Below, one piece after another: positions 16,232 to 24,237 of a stretch of DNA of 64,000 bases. Within the stretch, counting starts at the first letter, position 1, and every line of letters begins with the position of its first letter. The position numbers and the translations under genes are program-made. The notes under the pieces were generated by a model. It was not told the origin of the DNA. It saw only the letters and a program-made list of their open reading frames with translations, and searched no databases. The stretch spans positions 1,240,001 to 1,304,000 of the forward strand of contig NZ_SPVH01000006.1 of assembly GCF_004614235.1 (NCBI RefSeq), given 5' to 3'. This DNA is from Brevundimonas intermedia (GTDB lineage Bacteria; Pseudomonadota; Alphaproteobacteria; Caulobacterales; Caulobacteraceae).

Positions 16232-17434
16232 ATGATGTCAACCGCTGCAACGCTTGTTCCCGCCTCTGCCGCTCCGACAGCCGCCCCGATCCGGGCGGTC
16301 GGTCGGATCCGATCCATCGACGCCCTGCGCGGGCTGGTGATCCTGCTGATGCTGGTCGATCACGCCCGCGAGTCGTTCTTCATCCACGCCCAGGTCTCGG
16401 ACCCGATGAACCTGGAGACGACCTCGCCCGCCCTGTTTTTCACGCGGCTGTCGGCCCATCTGTGTGCGCCCATCTTCCTGGCGCTGACGGGGGTGGGAGC
16501 GTGGCTGTATGGGAACAAGCAGGCCCAGGGCGCAAACGGCGCCAAGTCGGCGTCCGACTTCCTTTGGAAGCGCGGCTTGTTTCTGGTGGTTCTGGAACTG
16601 ACGGTCGTCGGTTTCGGCTGGAGCTTCTCGTTCACGCCGCAGATCATCTATCTGCAGGTCATCTGGGCCATCGGCCTGTCGATGATCGCGCTTGCGGCCC
16701 TGGTGCATCTGCCGCGTCCGGCGCTGATCGTCATGGGACTGGTGATCGTGCTGGGACACAATCTGCTGGATCCCATCACGATCGCGGCGGGCCAGCCGGG
16801 CCATGTACTCTGGGCGGTGCTGCATGATCGAAGTCTGATGGACCTGCCATGGGGCGGGCAGGTGCGAACCTCCTATCCGCTGTTGCCGTGGATCGGGGTG
16901 GCGGCGCTGGGTTACGCCATCGGGCCGTGGTTCGTGGGCGAGCAGAGGACACGACTGCGGCGACTGGTGCTGACGGGCCTGTGCGCGCTGGCGCTGTTCG
17001 TCGTGCTGAGGGCGATCAATGTCTACGGCGATCCAACGCCCTGGGCCGTGCAGGCGACGCCGATCCAGACGGTGATGAGCGTGCTGAACCTGACCAAATA
17101 TCCGCCGTCGGCCGACTTTCTGCTGCTGACCCTGGGTGTCGGGGCGCTGGTTTTGGCCGGGTTGGAGAAGGCGCCGGATCGGCTGGTCGGGCTGTTGGCC
17201 GTCTTTGGCGCGGCGCCGCTGTTCTTCTACATCCTGCACATCTATGCGCTGCACCTGTTGAATCTGGCGGCCCTGACCGCCTTCGGTCCCAATCAGGGCG
17301 ACGGCTTCGCGGTGCCGGGCGTTGGCTGGCTATGGGGGCTGGCGGCCATTCTCGCCGTGCCGTGCTGGTTCGCCTGCCGATGGTTCGCCGGCGTTAAGCG
17401 GCGCAGTTCGCACTGGTGGATGCGTTACCTCTGA
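16232..17434 (+). CDS. DUF1624 / heparan-alpha-glucosaminide N-acetyltransferase-like membrane protein
   Basis: A 400-residue polytopic membrane protein. The family signature RIRSIDALRGLVILLMLVDHARESFF opens the first transmembrane helix and includes the conserved D-x-x-R and DHARE. About ten hydrophobic segments follow, among them APIFLALTGVGAWLYG and PLFFYILHIYALHLLNL, which holds conserved aromatic and His residues. Relatives are thought to be membrane acyltransferases that modify sugars or lipids; the substrate here is unknown. It is divergent from the TonB receptor, and the 51-bp gap contains the operator, so they may be co-regulated. Confidence 0.88.
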   Translation: MMSTAATLVPASAAPTAAPIRAVGRIRSIDALRGLVILLMLVDHARESFFIHAQVSDPMNLETTSPALFFTRLSAHLCAPIFLALTGVGAWLYGNKQAQGANGAKSASDFLWKRGLFLVVLELTVVGFGWSFSFTPQIIYLQVIWAIGLSMIALAALVHLPRPALIVMGLVIVLGHNLLDPITIAAGQPGHVLWAVLHDRSLMDLPWGGQVRTSYPLLPWIGVAALGYAIGPWFVGEQRTRLRRLVLTGLCALALFVVLRAINVYGDPTPWAVQATPIQTVMSVLNLTKYPPSADFLLLTLGVGALVLAGLEKAPDRLVGLLAVFGAAPLFFYILHIYALHLLNLAALTAFGPNQGDGFAVPGVGWLWGLAAILAVPCWFACRWFAGVKRRSSHWWMRYL

Positions 17435-17518
17435 AACGGGGAAAATGCGCATCGCCGGTTTCCCTGAACCGCCGATGTCTCTAGGGTCCGCCGCCAACAT
17501 TCAGACCATGAGGCCCCC

Positions 17519-17728
17519 GTGAAAGACACCGACCTGAAGCGCATCGAGGCCCACCTCAAGCGCACCTTCAACACTGGCGGCATCATCCTGAAGGCCCGCC
17601 CCAAACAGAACGACTCGGCCGAAGTCTATGTCGGCGACGAGTTCATCGGCATCGTCTTCGAGGACGAGGACGAGGAAGGCTCGTTCATGTTCGAAATGGC
17701 GATCCTGGCCGAAGACCTGCCGGAATAG
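17519..17728 (+). CDS. DUF3126 family protein
   Basis: A 69-residue acidic protein, starting at GTG 17519-17521. The sequence DLKRIEAHLKRTFNT, then VGDEFIGIVFEDEDEEGSF, matches the small alphaproteobacterial family DUF3126, whose role is unknown. No signal peptide or membrane segment is present, so it is cytosolic. It begins about 85 bp after the DUF1624 stop on the same strand and is followed by a stable hairpin at 17744-17775. The GTG start is supported by the fit to family length; no strong ribosome binding site is visible. Confidence 0.9.
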   Translation: MKDTDLKRIEAHLKRTFNTGGIILKARPKQNDSAEVYVGDEFIGIVFEDEDEEGSFMFEMAILAEDLPE

Positions 17729-17743
17729 GCTTTCGTTCCAAGA

Positions 17744-17775
17744 CGTGATCGCCCAGCCCAGACCGGGCGATCACG
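17744..17775. terminator. Hairpin between convergent DUF3126 and LytTR genes
   Basis: A perfect 11-bp stem, CGTGATCGCCC with GGGCGATCACG, encloses a 10-nt loop. There is no T-run, so factor-independent termination is uncertain. The position between convergent genes fits a transcription-ending role. Confidence 0.5.
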
Positions 17776-17796
17776 CACGACCGGCGGGCGGCGCCT

Positions 17797-18570
17797 CTAG
17801 AGCCAACCTGCTTGTTTCAGCACAGGGCCATGGGTCCGGCTGACCGGCGCCGTCAGGCCGCCGAAGAGGCGTATTTCGCCCGTCCCGCGTCGCCAGCGCA
17901 CCTCTTCCACCGCATCGGCCGCCACCCACCACGAACGATGGACCCGCCATCCGTGCGCCCGCGCCAGTTCGTCCAGCGCGTCGGCGAACCGCAGGGTGAT
18001 CAACTCCGCGCCGGCGTCGGTATGGACCCGCAGATAATGGTCATGCGCCTCAATGGCGATCAGTCGGGCGCTGCGGCGTTTGGCCGACAGTCTGCGCCGG
18101 AACACCGCCTCGGCCTCGGGCAGGGGCGGGACGACGAGGGTGCGGGTCTCGACCCGCGTGGGCGGGCGTCGCCAGACCAAGGCCCTGACCGCCATGGCCG
18201 CCAGCATGATGGGCCCGACCTGCCACAGCAGCGGCAGATAGATCGACCAGCGCTGCTCTGCGAATATCAGATGCTGGGTCACGACGACGAACAGGGTCAC
18301 CAGCGGCGTGGCGAGCGCCGAGGTCACGGCCACGCGTCTCCACAGGATCGGCAGGCGACGACCCAGGCTTTTGTCCACGGCGACCGCGATCAGCCCGCCC
18401 CCCAGCATGCAGGCCGTCCAATAGGCATAGCGGCTCGCCAGGGGCGCATTGTCCGAATCGAACGGGCCGAGAAACCCCAGCAACAGGCCCATGGCGACGA
18501 GCATAACCGCATCGACGGCCCAGCGCCGCGCGGTCGTCGCCCCGATGATGGTTTTCGCCGTGTGGCCCAT
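17797..18570 (-). CDS. Membrane-anchored LytTR DNA-binding regulator
   Basis: A 257-residue protein with four N-terminal hydrophobic segments (AVDAVMLVAMGLLLGFLG, YWTACMLGGGLIAVAV, VAVTSALATPLVTLFVVVTQ, LPLLWQVGPIMLAAMAV). A cytosolic C-terminal LytTR domain follows, with IAIEAHDHYLRVHTDAGAEL, FADALDELARAHGWRVHRSWWV and the ending PVSRTHGPVLKQAGW. LytTR proteins bind DNA as regulators; membrane-bound versions without a receiver domain often act with an adjacent membrane partner, which I do not see here. The start at 18570 has GGGACGG just upstream; the frame extends to 18924 only as antisense of the hydrolase. It is divergent from the hydrolase at 18679. Confidence 0.88.
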   Translation of the reverse strand: MGHTAKTIIGATTARRWAVDAVMLVAMGLLLGFLGPFDSDNAPLASRYAYWTACMLGGGLIAVAVDKSLGRRLPILWRRVAVTSALATPLVTLFVVVTQHLIFAEQRWSIYLPLLWQVGPIMLAAMAVRALVWRRPPTRVETRTLVVPPLPEAEAVFRRRLSAKRRSARLIAIEAHDHYLRVHTDAGAELITLRFADALDELARAHGWRVHRSWWVAADAVEEVRWRRGTGEIRLFGGLTAPVSRTHGPVLKQAGWL

Positions 18571-18678
18571 GCCGTCCCGTTCGCGCACCCACGGCGCCGT
18601 TCGCGAAGTCGGGCCTAGCGAGCCGGCGGCGATGCGGCAATGGCGTTGGGCGAGAACCCAAACCTGATCGGAACATCC

Positions 18679-20052
18679 ATGTCGCAATCCTGGCTCATCG
18701 CCGCCCTGACCCTCATCGTTTCCACCGTCGCCGTCCCCGCTCTGGCCCAGGCGCCGGGAGCCGACGTCGATGAGCGACCTGATCCGGCCGTGGTCTGTCA
18801 TGTCGGCGTCTACCGGCTGGACGACGGCAGTTGGGTGGATGTCGCGCCGCTGGCGGGCAAGGGCCTGCGGTGGCGTCGGCTGGACGGGTCCACATCCAGG
18901 ATGATGCTGGACGCCCAGGGGCATTGGGTCAGCACCCTGGGATCAACCACCCGCGTCGAAGGCCCGCAGCCTCAGCTCGGACCTTGCGACGAGGGCCGGA
19001 TCGTCTTCGAGGGGCAGGCCGGCCGACGTCTGAGCCAGGACACGCGCGACACGACCTTCGTCGGTCAGGGTGGGACGCACCTGAAGGGGCGACTGATCCT
19101 GCCGCCCGGCGACGGGGCGGTCCCCATCATGGTCGAGGTGCATGGTTCGGAAGGCGCCAATGCGCTGGACTTCAACGTCTTCCAGCGGTTCGCCCCCGCC
19201 GAGGGCGTCGGCGTCTTCGTCTATGCCAAGCGCGGCTCTGGCGGATCGGAGGGGCGTTACACCCAGGACTTCCATGTGTTGGCCGACGACGCCGCCGCCG
19301 CAGTGGTCGAGGCCCGTCGGCTGGCCGGAAATCGAGCGGGCCGGGTCGGCCTTCACGGCGCCAGCCAGGGCGGCTGGATCGCGCCGCTGGCCGCCAGCCT
19401 GACGCCGGTGGACTTTGTCACGGTAGGCTTCGGCCTGGCCTATGGCGCGCTGGCGGAAGACAGCGACCAGGTGATGCTGGACCTCAAGGCCAAGGGGTGG
19501 GGCGCCGATGTGCTGGACCTGGCGCGCCAGATCACCGACGTGACGGGCGCCTTCATCGCCTCGCACGGCGAAGTCGGGTTTGCGGGTCTGGAGGCGGTGC
19601 GGGCCAAGTATGGCGCCCAGCCCTGGTTCGCCGACATCAAGGGCGAGTTCACCGGCTTTCTGCTGACGACGCCGAACGCGCAGATCATCGCCATGGCGCC
19701 CGTGCTCGACGCCGGAACCTCGTGGGACTACGACCCGCTGCCGGTGCTGAGCCGCCTGGACACGCCGATGCTGTGGATTCAGGCCGAGGACGACCTGGGC
19801 GCGCCGCCGGACGCCACGCGCCAGCGGCTGATCGACCTGGCGGGCCAGGGGCGGCCGATCACCCTGCTGGAATACCCCGATACCGATCACGGCATCGCGC
19901 GGTTCGAGGCGGCTCCGGACGGCAAACGCACGTCGATCGGCTATGCGCCCGGCTATTACCAGGCCGTGCTGGACTGGGCGAAGACCGGGCGACTGGACGG
20001 CCGGTATGGCGACGGGCGTCTGCTCGCCACGCCTAGCCCGCGTGGGCGATGA
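18679..20052 (+). CDS. Secreted alpha/beta hydrolase
   Basis: A 457-residue exported hydrolase. A signal peptide (WLIAALTLIVSTVAVPALAQA) precedes a non-catalytic N-terminal region of roughly 130 residues. The alpha/beta fold follows: HGSEGANALDFNVFQRFA (oxyanion loop), YAKRGSGGSEG, the nucleophile elbow GLHGASQGGW, an acidic strand end WIQAEDDLGAP and the catalytic His in YPDTDHGIARFE. Substrate unknown; esterase or peptidase is plausible. The start at 18679 puts the signal peptide at the N-terminus; the frame opens at 18640. It is divergent from the LytTR regulator, a possible target relation. Its last 20 bp overlap the convergent DUF4198 gene. Confidence 0.9.
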   Translation: MSQSWLIAALTLIVSTVAVPALAQAPGADVDERPDPAVVCHVGVYRLDDGSWVDVAPLAGKGLRWRRLDGSTSRMMLDAQGHWVSTLGSTTRVEGPQPQLGPCDEGRIVFEGQAGRRLSQDTRDTTFVGQGGTHLKGRLILPPGDGAVPIMVEVHGSEGANALDFNVFQRFAPAEGVGVFVYAKRGSGGSEGRYTQDFHVLADDAAAAVVEARRLAGNRAGRVGLHGASQGGWIAPLAASLTPVDFVTVGFGLAYGALAEDSDQVMLDLKAKGWGADVLDLARQITDVTGAFIASHGEVGFAGLEAVRAKYGAQPWFADIKGEFTGFLLTTPNAQIIAMAPVLDAGTSWDYDPLPVLSRLDTPMLWIQAEDDLGAPPDATRQRLIDLAGQGRPITLLEYPDTDHGIARFEAAPDGKRTSIGYAPGYYQAVLDWAKTGRLDGRYGDGRLLATPSPRGR

Positions 20053-20833
20053 AGGTCAGGGTGTGGGTATAGCTGCGGTAGGGCGTCGGGGCGCCGGCTG
20101 GCGAGGCCAGGCGGTGGCGGACCTGGGTCATGTAGGCCCCCGGTTCGGCGACCTTCAGCGTCACCAGGCCCGAGGCGTCGGTGGTCAGTTCCGCCTCGAT
20201 CTTCCTGCCGTCATAATGGCCGGCTTCGCGAAAGACCGTGACGGCGGCGTTGGCGACCGGCTGACCGTCGAACAGCAGGCGCAAGGGCGCATCCTCGCCC
20301 GCAACGATGTCGTTGGGCTGGATCAGGGGCTGAAGCTCAAGCCCCTGGCCCGAGGGTTTCAGGGCCGCATCGTCGGGATCGCCGCGCACCACATAGACGT
20401 CGGCGGTGGTGATGCTCTGGACGTCGACCAGTTCGGCGCCGGGCGGGGGCGCCTCGTCCTCCTCGCCGACCATCTTCCAGCCGGACGGGGTTTCGTACAT
20501 CTTGGCCGCCCGACCCTCGCGAGCGCCGGACGACAGGCGATAGAGACCGTCCACCGGCGTCGGGGCCTCGAACACCGCCAGGTCTCGCAGATAGGTCACG
20601 GCGGTGATCGGCGTGTCGCCGTTGGGGCCGACGATGTGGAAGTGGTCGGAGCGCATGACCACCTCGGCGTTGAACACGTCCTCGGTGAAGGCGGCCTCGA
20701 CCGTCACATGGTCGCGGTTGGTGGCGTCGAAGACATTGGGCCGCAGATAGGGCGAATGGGCCTGGGCCGCGCCCGCGCTCCAGACCGCGAGCAGGCTGGC
20801 CAGCAGGCCGGCGTGGATTGTGGTTCTGGTCAT
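20033..20833 (-). CDS. DUF4198 periplasmic protein
   Basis: A 266-residue exported protein. A signal peptide (TTIHAGLLASLLAVWSAGAAQA) is followed by a mature N-terminus HSPYLRPNVFDATN, giving a histidine as the probable first mature residue, as is usual in this family. The remainder is beta-rich, with a C-terminal domain (GQPVANAAVTVFREAGHYDGRK, then LVTLKVAEPGAYM) resembling an immunoglobulin-like or 'GM' segment. DUF4198 proteins are often encoded beside metal-uptake systems and may help nickel, cobalt or iron transport; that is inferred. The start at 20833 has GGAG 8 nt upstream. A Fur-like box overlaps its promoter. Confidence 0.85.
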   Translation of the reverse strand: MTRTTIHAGLLASLLAVWSAGAAQAHSPYLRPNVFDATNRDHVTVEAAFTEDVFNAEVVMRSDHFHIVGPNGDTPITAVTYLRDLAVFEAPTPVDGLYRLSSGAREGRAAKMYETPSGWKMVGEEDEAPPPGAELVDVQSITTADVYVVRGDPDDAALKPSGQGLELQPLIQPNDIVAGEDAPLRLLFDGQPVANAAVTVFREAGHYDGRKIEAELTTDASGLVTLKVAEPGAYMTQVRHRLASPAGAPTPYRSYTHTLTFIAHAG

Positions 20834-20866
20834 GGCCGTGCTCCGGTTCGCGCGCATAATATAAGA

Positions 20867-20883
20867 TTGCGAGTCGTTTGCAA
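20867..20883 (-). promoter_or_regulatory. Fur-like box over DUF4198 promoter
   Basis: TTGCGAGTCGTTTGCAA is an imperfect palindrome with TTGC/GCAA ends, like Fur boxes of TonB-receptor genes in Proteobacteria. On the minus strand, TTGCAA, a 16-bp spacer and TATTAT form a plausible promoter, so the box covers the -35 and spacer. The regulator is inferred. Confidence 0.5.
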
Positions 20884-20953
20884 CATTGTGGCTTGCGCGA
20901 CTGAGAGTTGTTCGCGCAGGCTAAGCGTCTCCAAAATCCTGTTTGAGGTTCCC

Positions 20954-21652
20954 ATGCCCGTGAAAACCGTCGCCGAGTTCGTCGCCGCCTACAAGGAGAA
21001 GGATGTCAGTTCCGAAGCCTTCGAACTGGAGAACCAGTATCTGCTGGAGGTGCGGCTGAACGGGTCGGTCTGGGCCAAGTCCGGGGCCATGGTGGCGCGG
21101 ACGGGACAGGTGAAGTTCACGCGCCAGGGCCTGATGGAGCAGGGTCTCGGCAACCTGCTGAAGAAGGCCGTCAGCGGCGAGGGCATGGTGCTGATGAAGG
21201 TGGAGGGGCAGGGGCGCGTCTACCTGGCGGACACGGGCAAGAAGATCACCCTGCTGCGGCTCGATAACGAGACCATCTTCGTCAACGGCAACGACGTGCT
21301 GGCGCTGGAAAACGGCGTCAGCAACCAGATCACCATGATGAAGCGGGTCGCTGGCATGATGTCCGGCGGCCTGTTCAATGTGAAATTGAGCGGCAGCGGC
21401 ATCGTCGCCATCACCTCACACTATGATCCACTGATCCTCAAGGTCAGCGCCGCGACCGGCCCGGTCTTCACCGATCCGAACGCCACCGTGGCCTGGTCGG
21501 GAAGCCTGTCGCCGGAGATCGCCACAGACATCTCGTTCAAGACCCTGGTGGGCCGTGGCTCGGGCGAGAGCATCCAGATGAAGTTCGCCGGCGAGGGTTG
21601 GGTCGTGGTCCAGCCCTATGAAGAAACCTATATGCAGGCCGCCAGCAACTGA
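20954..21652 (+). CDS. AIM24 family protein
   Basis: A 232-residue cytosolic protein of the AIM24 family (related to a yeast mitochondrial biogenesis protein). FELENQYLLEVRLNGSVWAKSGAMVARTGQVKF is the characteristic start, followed by GQGRVYLADTGKKITLLRLDNETIFVNGNDVLALE and GLFNVKLSGSGIVAITSHYDPLIL. The fold is a beta-strand-rich trefoil-like repeat. The bacterial role is unknown. The start at 20954 is used because the family begins near there; the open frame runs back to 19943 only as an antisense artefact. Nothing upstream on the same strand overlaps, so it has its own promoter beside the DUF4198 promoter. Confidence 0.9.
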   Translation: MPVKTVAEFVAAYKEKDVSSEAFELENQYLLEVRLNGSVWAKSGAMVARTGQVKFTRQGLMEQGLGNLLKKAVSGEGMVLMKVEGQGRVYLADTGKKITLLRLDNETIFVNGNDVLALENGVSNQITMMKRVAGMMSGGLFNVKLSGSGIVAITSHYDPLILKVSAATGPVFTDPNATVAWSGSLSPEIATDISFKTLVGRGSGESIQMKFAGEGWVVVQPYEETYMQAASN

Positions 21653-21662
21653 CAGCGGCGCG

Positions 21663-21685
21663 GGCGGGGCGTGTGTCGCCCCGCC
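21663..21685. terminator. GC-rich hairpin after AIM24 gene
   Basis: GGCGGGGC and GCCCCGCC form an 8-bp stem around GTGTGTC, between convergent AIM24 and DUF2164 genes. No T-run follows. Confidence 0.45.
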
Positions 21686-21716
21686 AGCAGCTTCGCACCG
21701 CCGACGGCAGCGATCG

Positions 21717-21959
21717 TTACCCGAGCCGCTCCAGGCCGTAGAGGGCCTCGACGATGTCTTCGGCCTTCTGCTGGACCAGTTGCTGGGCGTCGTGGACGCC
21801 GCGATTGTAGAAGGCGCCGCCGATCTCCTTGCCGATGAAGTCCAGCAGCATCTCGGCGGGAAGCTGGCCCAGCTCCTGATCCAGTTCGCGTGCGAAATAG
21901 TCGCGCAGCTTGCCTGTCGCGGCCGCGCGTTCGTCTTTGGAGAATTCGATGGGTTTCAA
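21717..21959 (-). CDS. DUF2164 family protein
   Basis: An 80-residue helical protein: FSKDERAAATGKLRDYFARELDQELGQLPAEMLLDFIGKEIGGAFYNRGVHDAQQLV is the DUF2164 pattern, with the conserved YNRGV.DA segment. The function is unknown. Its start overlaps the stop of the ABC-F gene by 4 bp (ATGA type), so it is translationally coupled and probably works or is at least expressed with that factor. It is cytosolic; no signal or membrane segment is visible. Confidence 0.88.
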   Translation of the reverse strand: MKPIEFSKDERAAATGKLRDYFARELDQELGQLPAEMLLDFIGKEIGGAFYNRGVHDAQQLVQQKAEDIVEALYGLERLG

Positions 21960-23848
21960 CCGGCGACCTCGGCCAGGGCTTCCTCCGCTGCGACCCAGGC
22001 GGCTTCGGCCGTCGCGAGGTCGGCTTCGGTCTTGGCGCGCGCGCGGGTCAGGCCCTCCAGGGCTTTCGGATTGTTGACCGAGGCGGTGGCCATGTCGTCG
22101 TCGATGCGAGAAATCTCGGCCGTCAGTCGGGTCATGTTCTCCTCCGCCTTCTTGACCGCGTGACGCAGGGTCGAGGGTGAAGGGCCTGATTTCTTGTCGT
22201 TCTTGCGGTTCTTGTTGTTCTGAACGGGGGCGGCGGCCGCAGCCTCTTCCTTCTTGATCTGGCTGGGCTTGGATATGGCGGCCTTGGCGCGGTCGAGGAC
22301 GAACTTGGCGTAGTCTTCCATGTCGCCGTCATAAGGCTTCACCGTACCGTCGGCCGCCAGCCACAGGCGGTCTGCGACCATCTCCATCAGCGACCGGTCG
22401 TGGGTGATCAGGATGACGGCGCCGGTGTAGTCGTTCAGCGCATCCAGCAATGCCCGCCGACTGTCGATGTCCAGGTGGTTGGTCGGTTCGTCCAGGATCA
22501 GGACGTGGGGCGCATCCATCGCCACCATGTTCAGCAGCAGGCGCGCGCGTTCGCCGCCCGACAGGCTGTCGACCGTGGTTTCCTGCTTCTCGTAGCCCAG
22601 GCCGAACTGGGCCAGTTTGGAACGGCGGGCGCTTTCGGGCGCATCCGGCATGGCGCGGCGAATGATCTCCAGCGGCGTGTCTGTTGGGTCCATCGCCTCG
22701 ATCTGGTGCTGGTGGAACCAGCCGACCCGCATCTTCTTGTCGCGGTGCAGTTCGCCCTCGGACACGTTCAGGGCGCCGGCGATCATCTTGGCGAAGGTGG
22801 ACTTGCCCGCGCCGTTGACACCCAAGAGGCCGATGCGGTCGTCCAGGTCCATCCGCAGGTTCAGATTGCGCAGGATCGGCTTGCCGGTGTCGTAACCCAC
22901 GTTGGCCCGCTCCAGCCGGATCAGCGGCGGCGCTAGCGGACGCGGCGGCGAGGGCAGGGTGAAGGGGGCGACGCGCTCCTCGATGGTGGTGGCCACCGGC
23001 TGCATCTTCTCCAACCGCTTCATGCGCGACTGGGCCTGGGCGGCCTTGGAGGCCTTGGCCTTGAACCGGTCCACGAACGACTGAAGGTGGGCGCGTTCGG
23101 CGTCCTGCTTGGCCTTGGCCGACAGTTGCAGCCGGGCCTTTTCGGCGCGGGCCTTTTCGAAGGCGTCGTAGTTGCCGGTGTAGAGCGTCAGGGTGTGGTT
23201 CGCGAGGTGCAGAATATGGGTGCAGACCTCGTTCAGCATCTCCCTGTCGTGGGAGATGATCAGGGCCGTGTGCGGGTATTTCTTCAACCGCGCCTCAAGC
23301 CACAGGGCGCCTTCCAGGTCGAGGTAGTTGGTCGGTTCGTCGAGCAGCAGCATGTCCGGCTCGGCGAACAGGGCGGCGGCCAGGGCGACGCGCATGCGCC
23401 AGCCGCCCGAGAACTCGGACATCGGCCGGGCCTGGTTCTCCTGGTCGAAGCCCAGGCCGACCAGGATTTCGGCGGCGCGCGCAGGCGCGGCGTCGGCGTC
23501 GATCTCGATCAGGCGGGCCCAGATCTCACCCATCTCCTCGGGGGGCGCCGTTTCCAGCCGGCCCAGCAGGGTGTGGCGTTCGACGTCGGCCTCAAGGATG
23601 GTGTCGATGACACTGACGGGCGTCGCCGGGTGTTCCTGATCGACCGAACCGATACGGGCGGTCTTGGGCAAGCTGATCTCGTCGCCGGCGGCATGAAGCT
23701 CGCCCAGGATCAGCTTGAACAGGGTGGACTTGCCGATGCCGTTGCGGCCGACCAGACCGACCTTGGCGCCGGGCGGCAGGCTGACGGAGGCGTCCACGAG
23801 GAATTTGCGGCCCCAGGCGTTGAAGGTCAGGTCGGTGATCTGGAGCAT
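21956..23848 (-). CDS. ABC-F family ATP-binding protein
   Basis: A 630-residue protein with two ABC ATPase domains and no transmembrane segment, so a ribosome-associated ABC-F factor rather than a transporter. Domain 1 has Walker A GLVGRNGIGKSTL, signature FSGGWRMRVALAAALF and Walker B LLLDEPTNYLD. An arm/linker rich in Lys and Ala follows (about 235-300). Domain 2 has GLLGVNGAGKSTF, LSGGERARLLLN and LILDEPTNHLD. A Lys/Ala-rich coiled-coil C-terminal extension (about 540-630) resembles Uup. Such proteins act at the E site to relieve stalled translation. It is divergent from the toxin-antitoxin pair and heads an operon with DUF2164. Confidence 0.93.
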   Translation of the reverse strand: MLQITDLTFNAWGRKFLVDASVSLPPGAKVGLVGRNGIGKSTLFKLILGELHAAGDEISLPKTARIGSVDQEHPATPVSVIDTILEADVERHTLLGRLETAPPEEMGEIWARLIEIDADAAPARAAEILVGLGFDQENQARPMSEFSGGWRMRVALAAALFAEPDMLLLDEPTNYLDLEGALWLEARLKKYPHTALIISHDREMLNEVCTHILHLANHTLTLYTGNYDAFEKARAEKARLQLSAKAKQDAERAHLQSFVDRFKAKASKAAQAQSRMKRLEKMQPVATTIEERVAPFTLPSPPRPLAPPLIRLERANVGYDTGKPILRNLNLRMDLDDRIGLLGVNGAGKSTFAKMIAGALNVSEGELHRDKKMRVGWFHQHQIEAMDPTDTPLEIIRRAMPDAPESARRSKLAQFGLGYEKQETTVDSLSGGERARLLLNMVAMDAPHVLILDEPTNHLDIDSRRALLDALNDYTGAVILITHDRSLMEMVADRLWLAADGTVKPYDGDMEDYAKFVLDRAKAAISKPSQIKKEEAAAAAPVQNNKNRKNDKKSGPSPSTLRHAVKKAEENMTRLTAEISRIDDDMATASVNNPKALEGLTRARAKTEADLATAEAAWVAAEEALAEVAG

Positions 23849-23868
23849 GGGAGGCGCAATGGACTTTC

Positions 23869-23896
23869 TGACCGGTCATCTCTATATGACCAGTCA
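23869..23896 (+). promoter_or_regulatory. Paired palindromic operator of the toxin-antitoxin operon
   Basis: TGACCGGTCA (23869-23878) and TGACCAGTCA (23887-23896) are two 10-bp palindrome-like sites 18 bp apart, the second touching the antitoxin start codon. The spacing and location fit autorepression by the antitoxin. They lie between the divergent ABC-F start and the antitoxin, so both genes could be affected. Confidence 0.6.
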
Positions 23897-24237
23897 TGAC
23901 GTATGATCTTGTAAGCGGCGAGGTCGTCATAACGGCGACGGAGTTCAAGGCCAAGTGCCTGGACCTGCTTGACCGCGTGAACAGCGGCGCTGTGACGAAG
24001 GTTCACATCACCAAACGTGGCAAGGCGGCCGCCGTTCTGGTTGCCCCAGAAGCAGCGGCCAAGGAGCCTTGGGACCCACACAGCATGTTCGGGAGCATGA
24101 AGGGCTCGCTCACCATCGACCCAAGCATAGATCTGGCGAAACCCATCTACGAACAGGTGTTCGGAACCACGGTTGAGGCTGATATGGGCCTGGACGATCC
24201 TGACTGCGACCTCAGAATGGGACTACGCGAGGAATGA
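23896..24237 (+). CDS. Phd/YefM-type antitoxin
   Basis: A 113-residue antitoxin. Residues about 10-50 (VVITATEFKAKCLDLLDRVNSGAVTKVHITKRGKAAAVLVAP) form the Phd/YefM DNA-binding fold. The C-terminal part is acidic with helix-forming stretches and would wrap the toxin. It is longer than the usual 80-90 residues. The gene overlaps the PIN toxin by 4 bp (ATGA), giving translational coupling. The start codon overlaps the second operator half, consistent with repression of its own promoter. Without a clear Shine-Dalgarno, the start could lie a few codons downstream. Confidence 0.85.
   Translation: MTYDLVSGEVVITATEFKAKCLDLLDRVNSGAVTKVHITKRGKAAAVLVAPEAAAKEPWDPHSMFGSMKGSLTIDPSIDLAKPIYEQVFGTTVEADMGLDDPDCDLRMGLREE

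Noticed and set aside
19943..20953. Long N-terminal extension of the AIM24 frame
   Set aside because: The extension is antisense to DUF4198 and continues from inside the hydrolase gene; AIM24 homology begins only at 20954.
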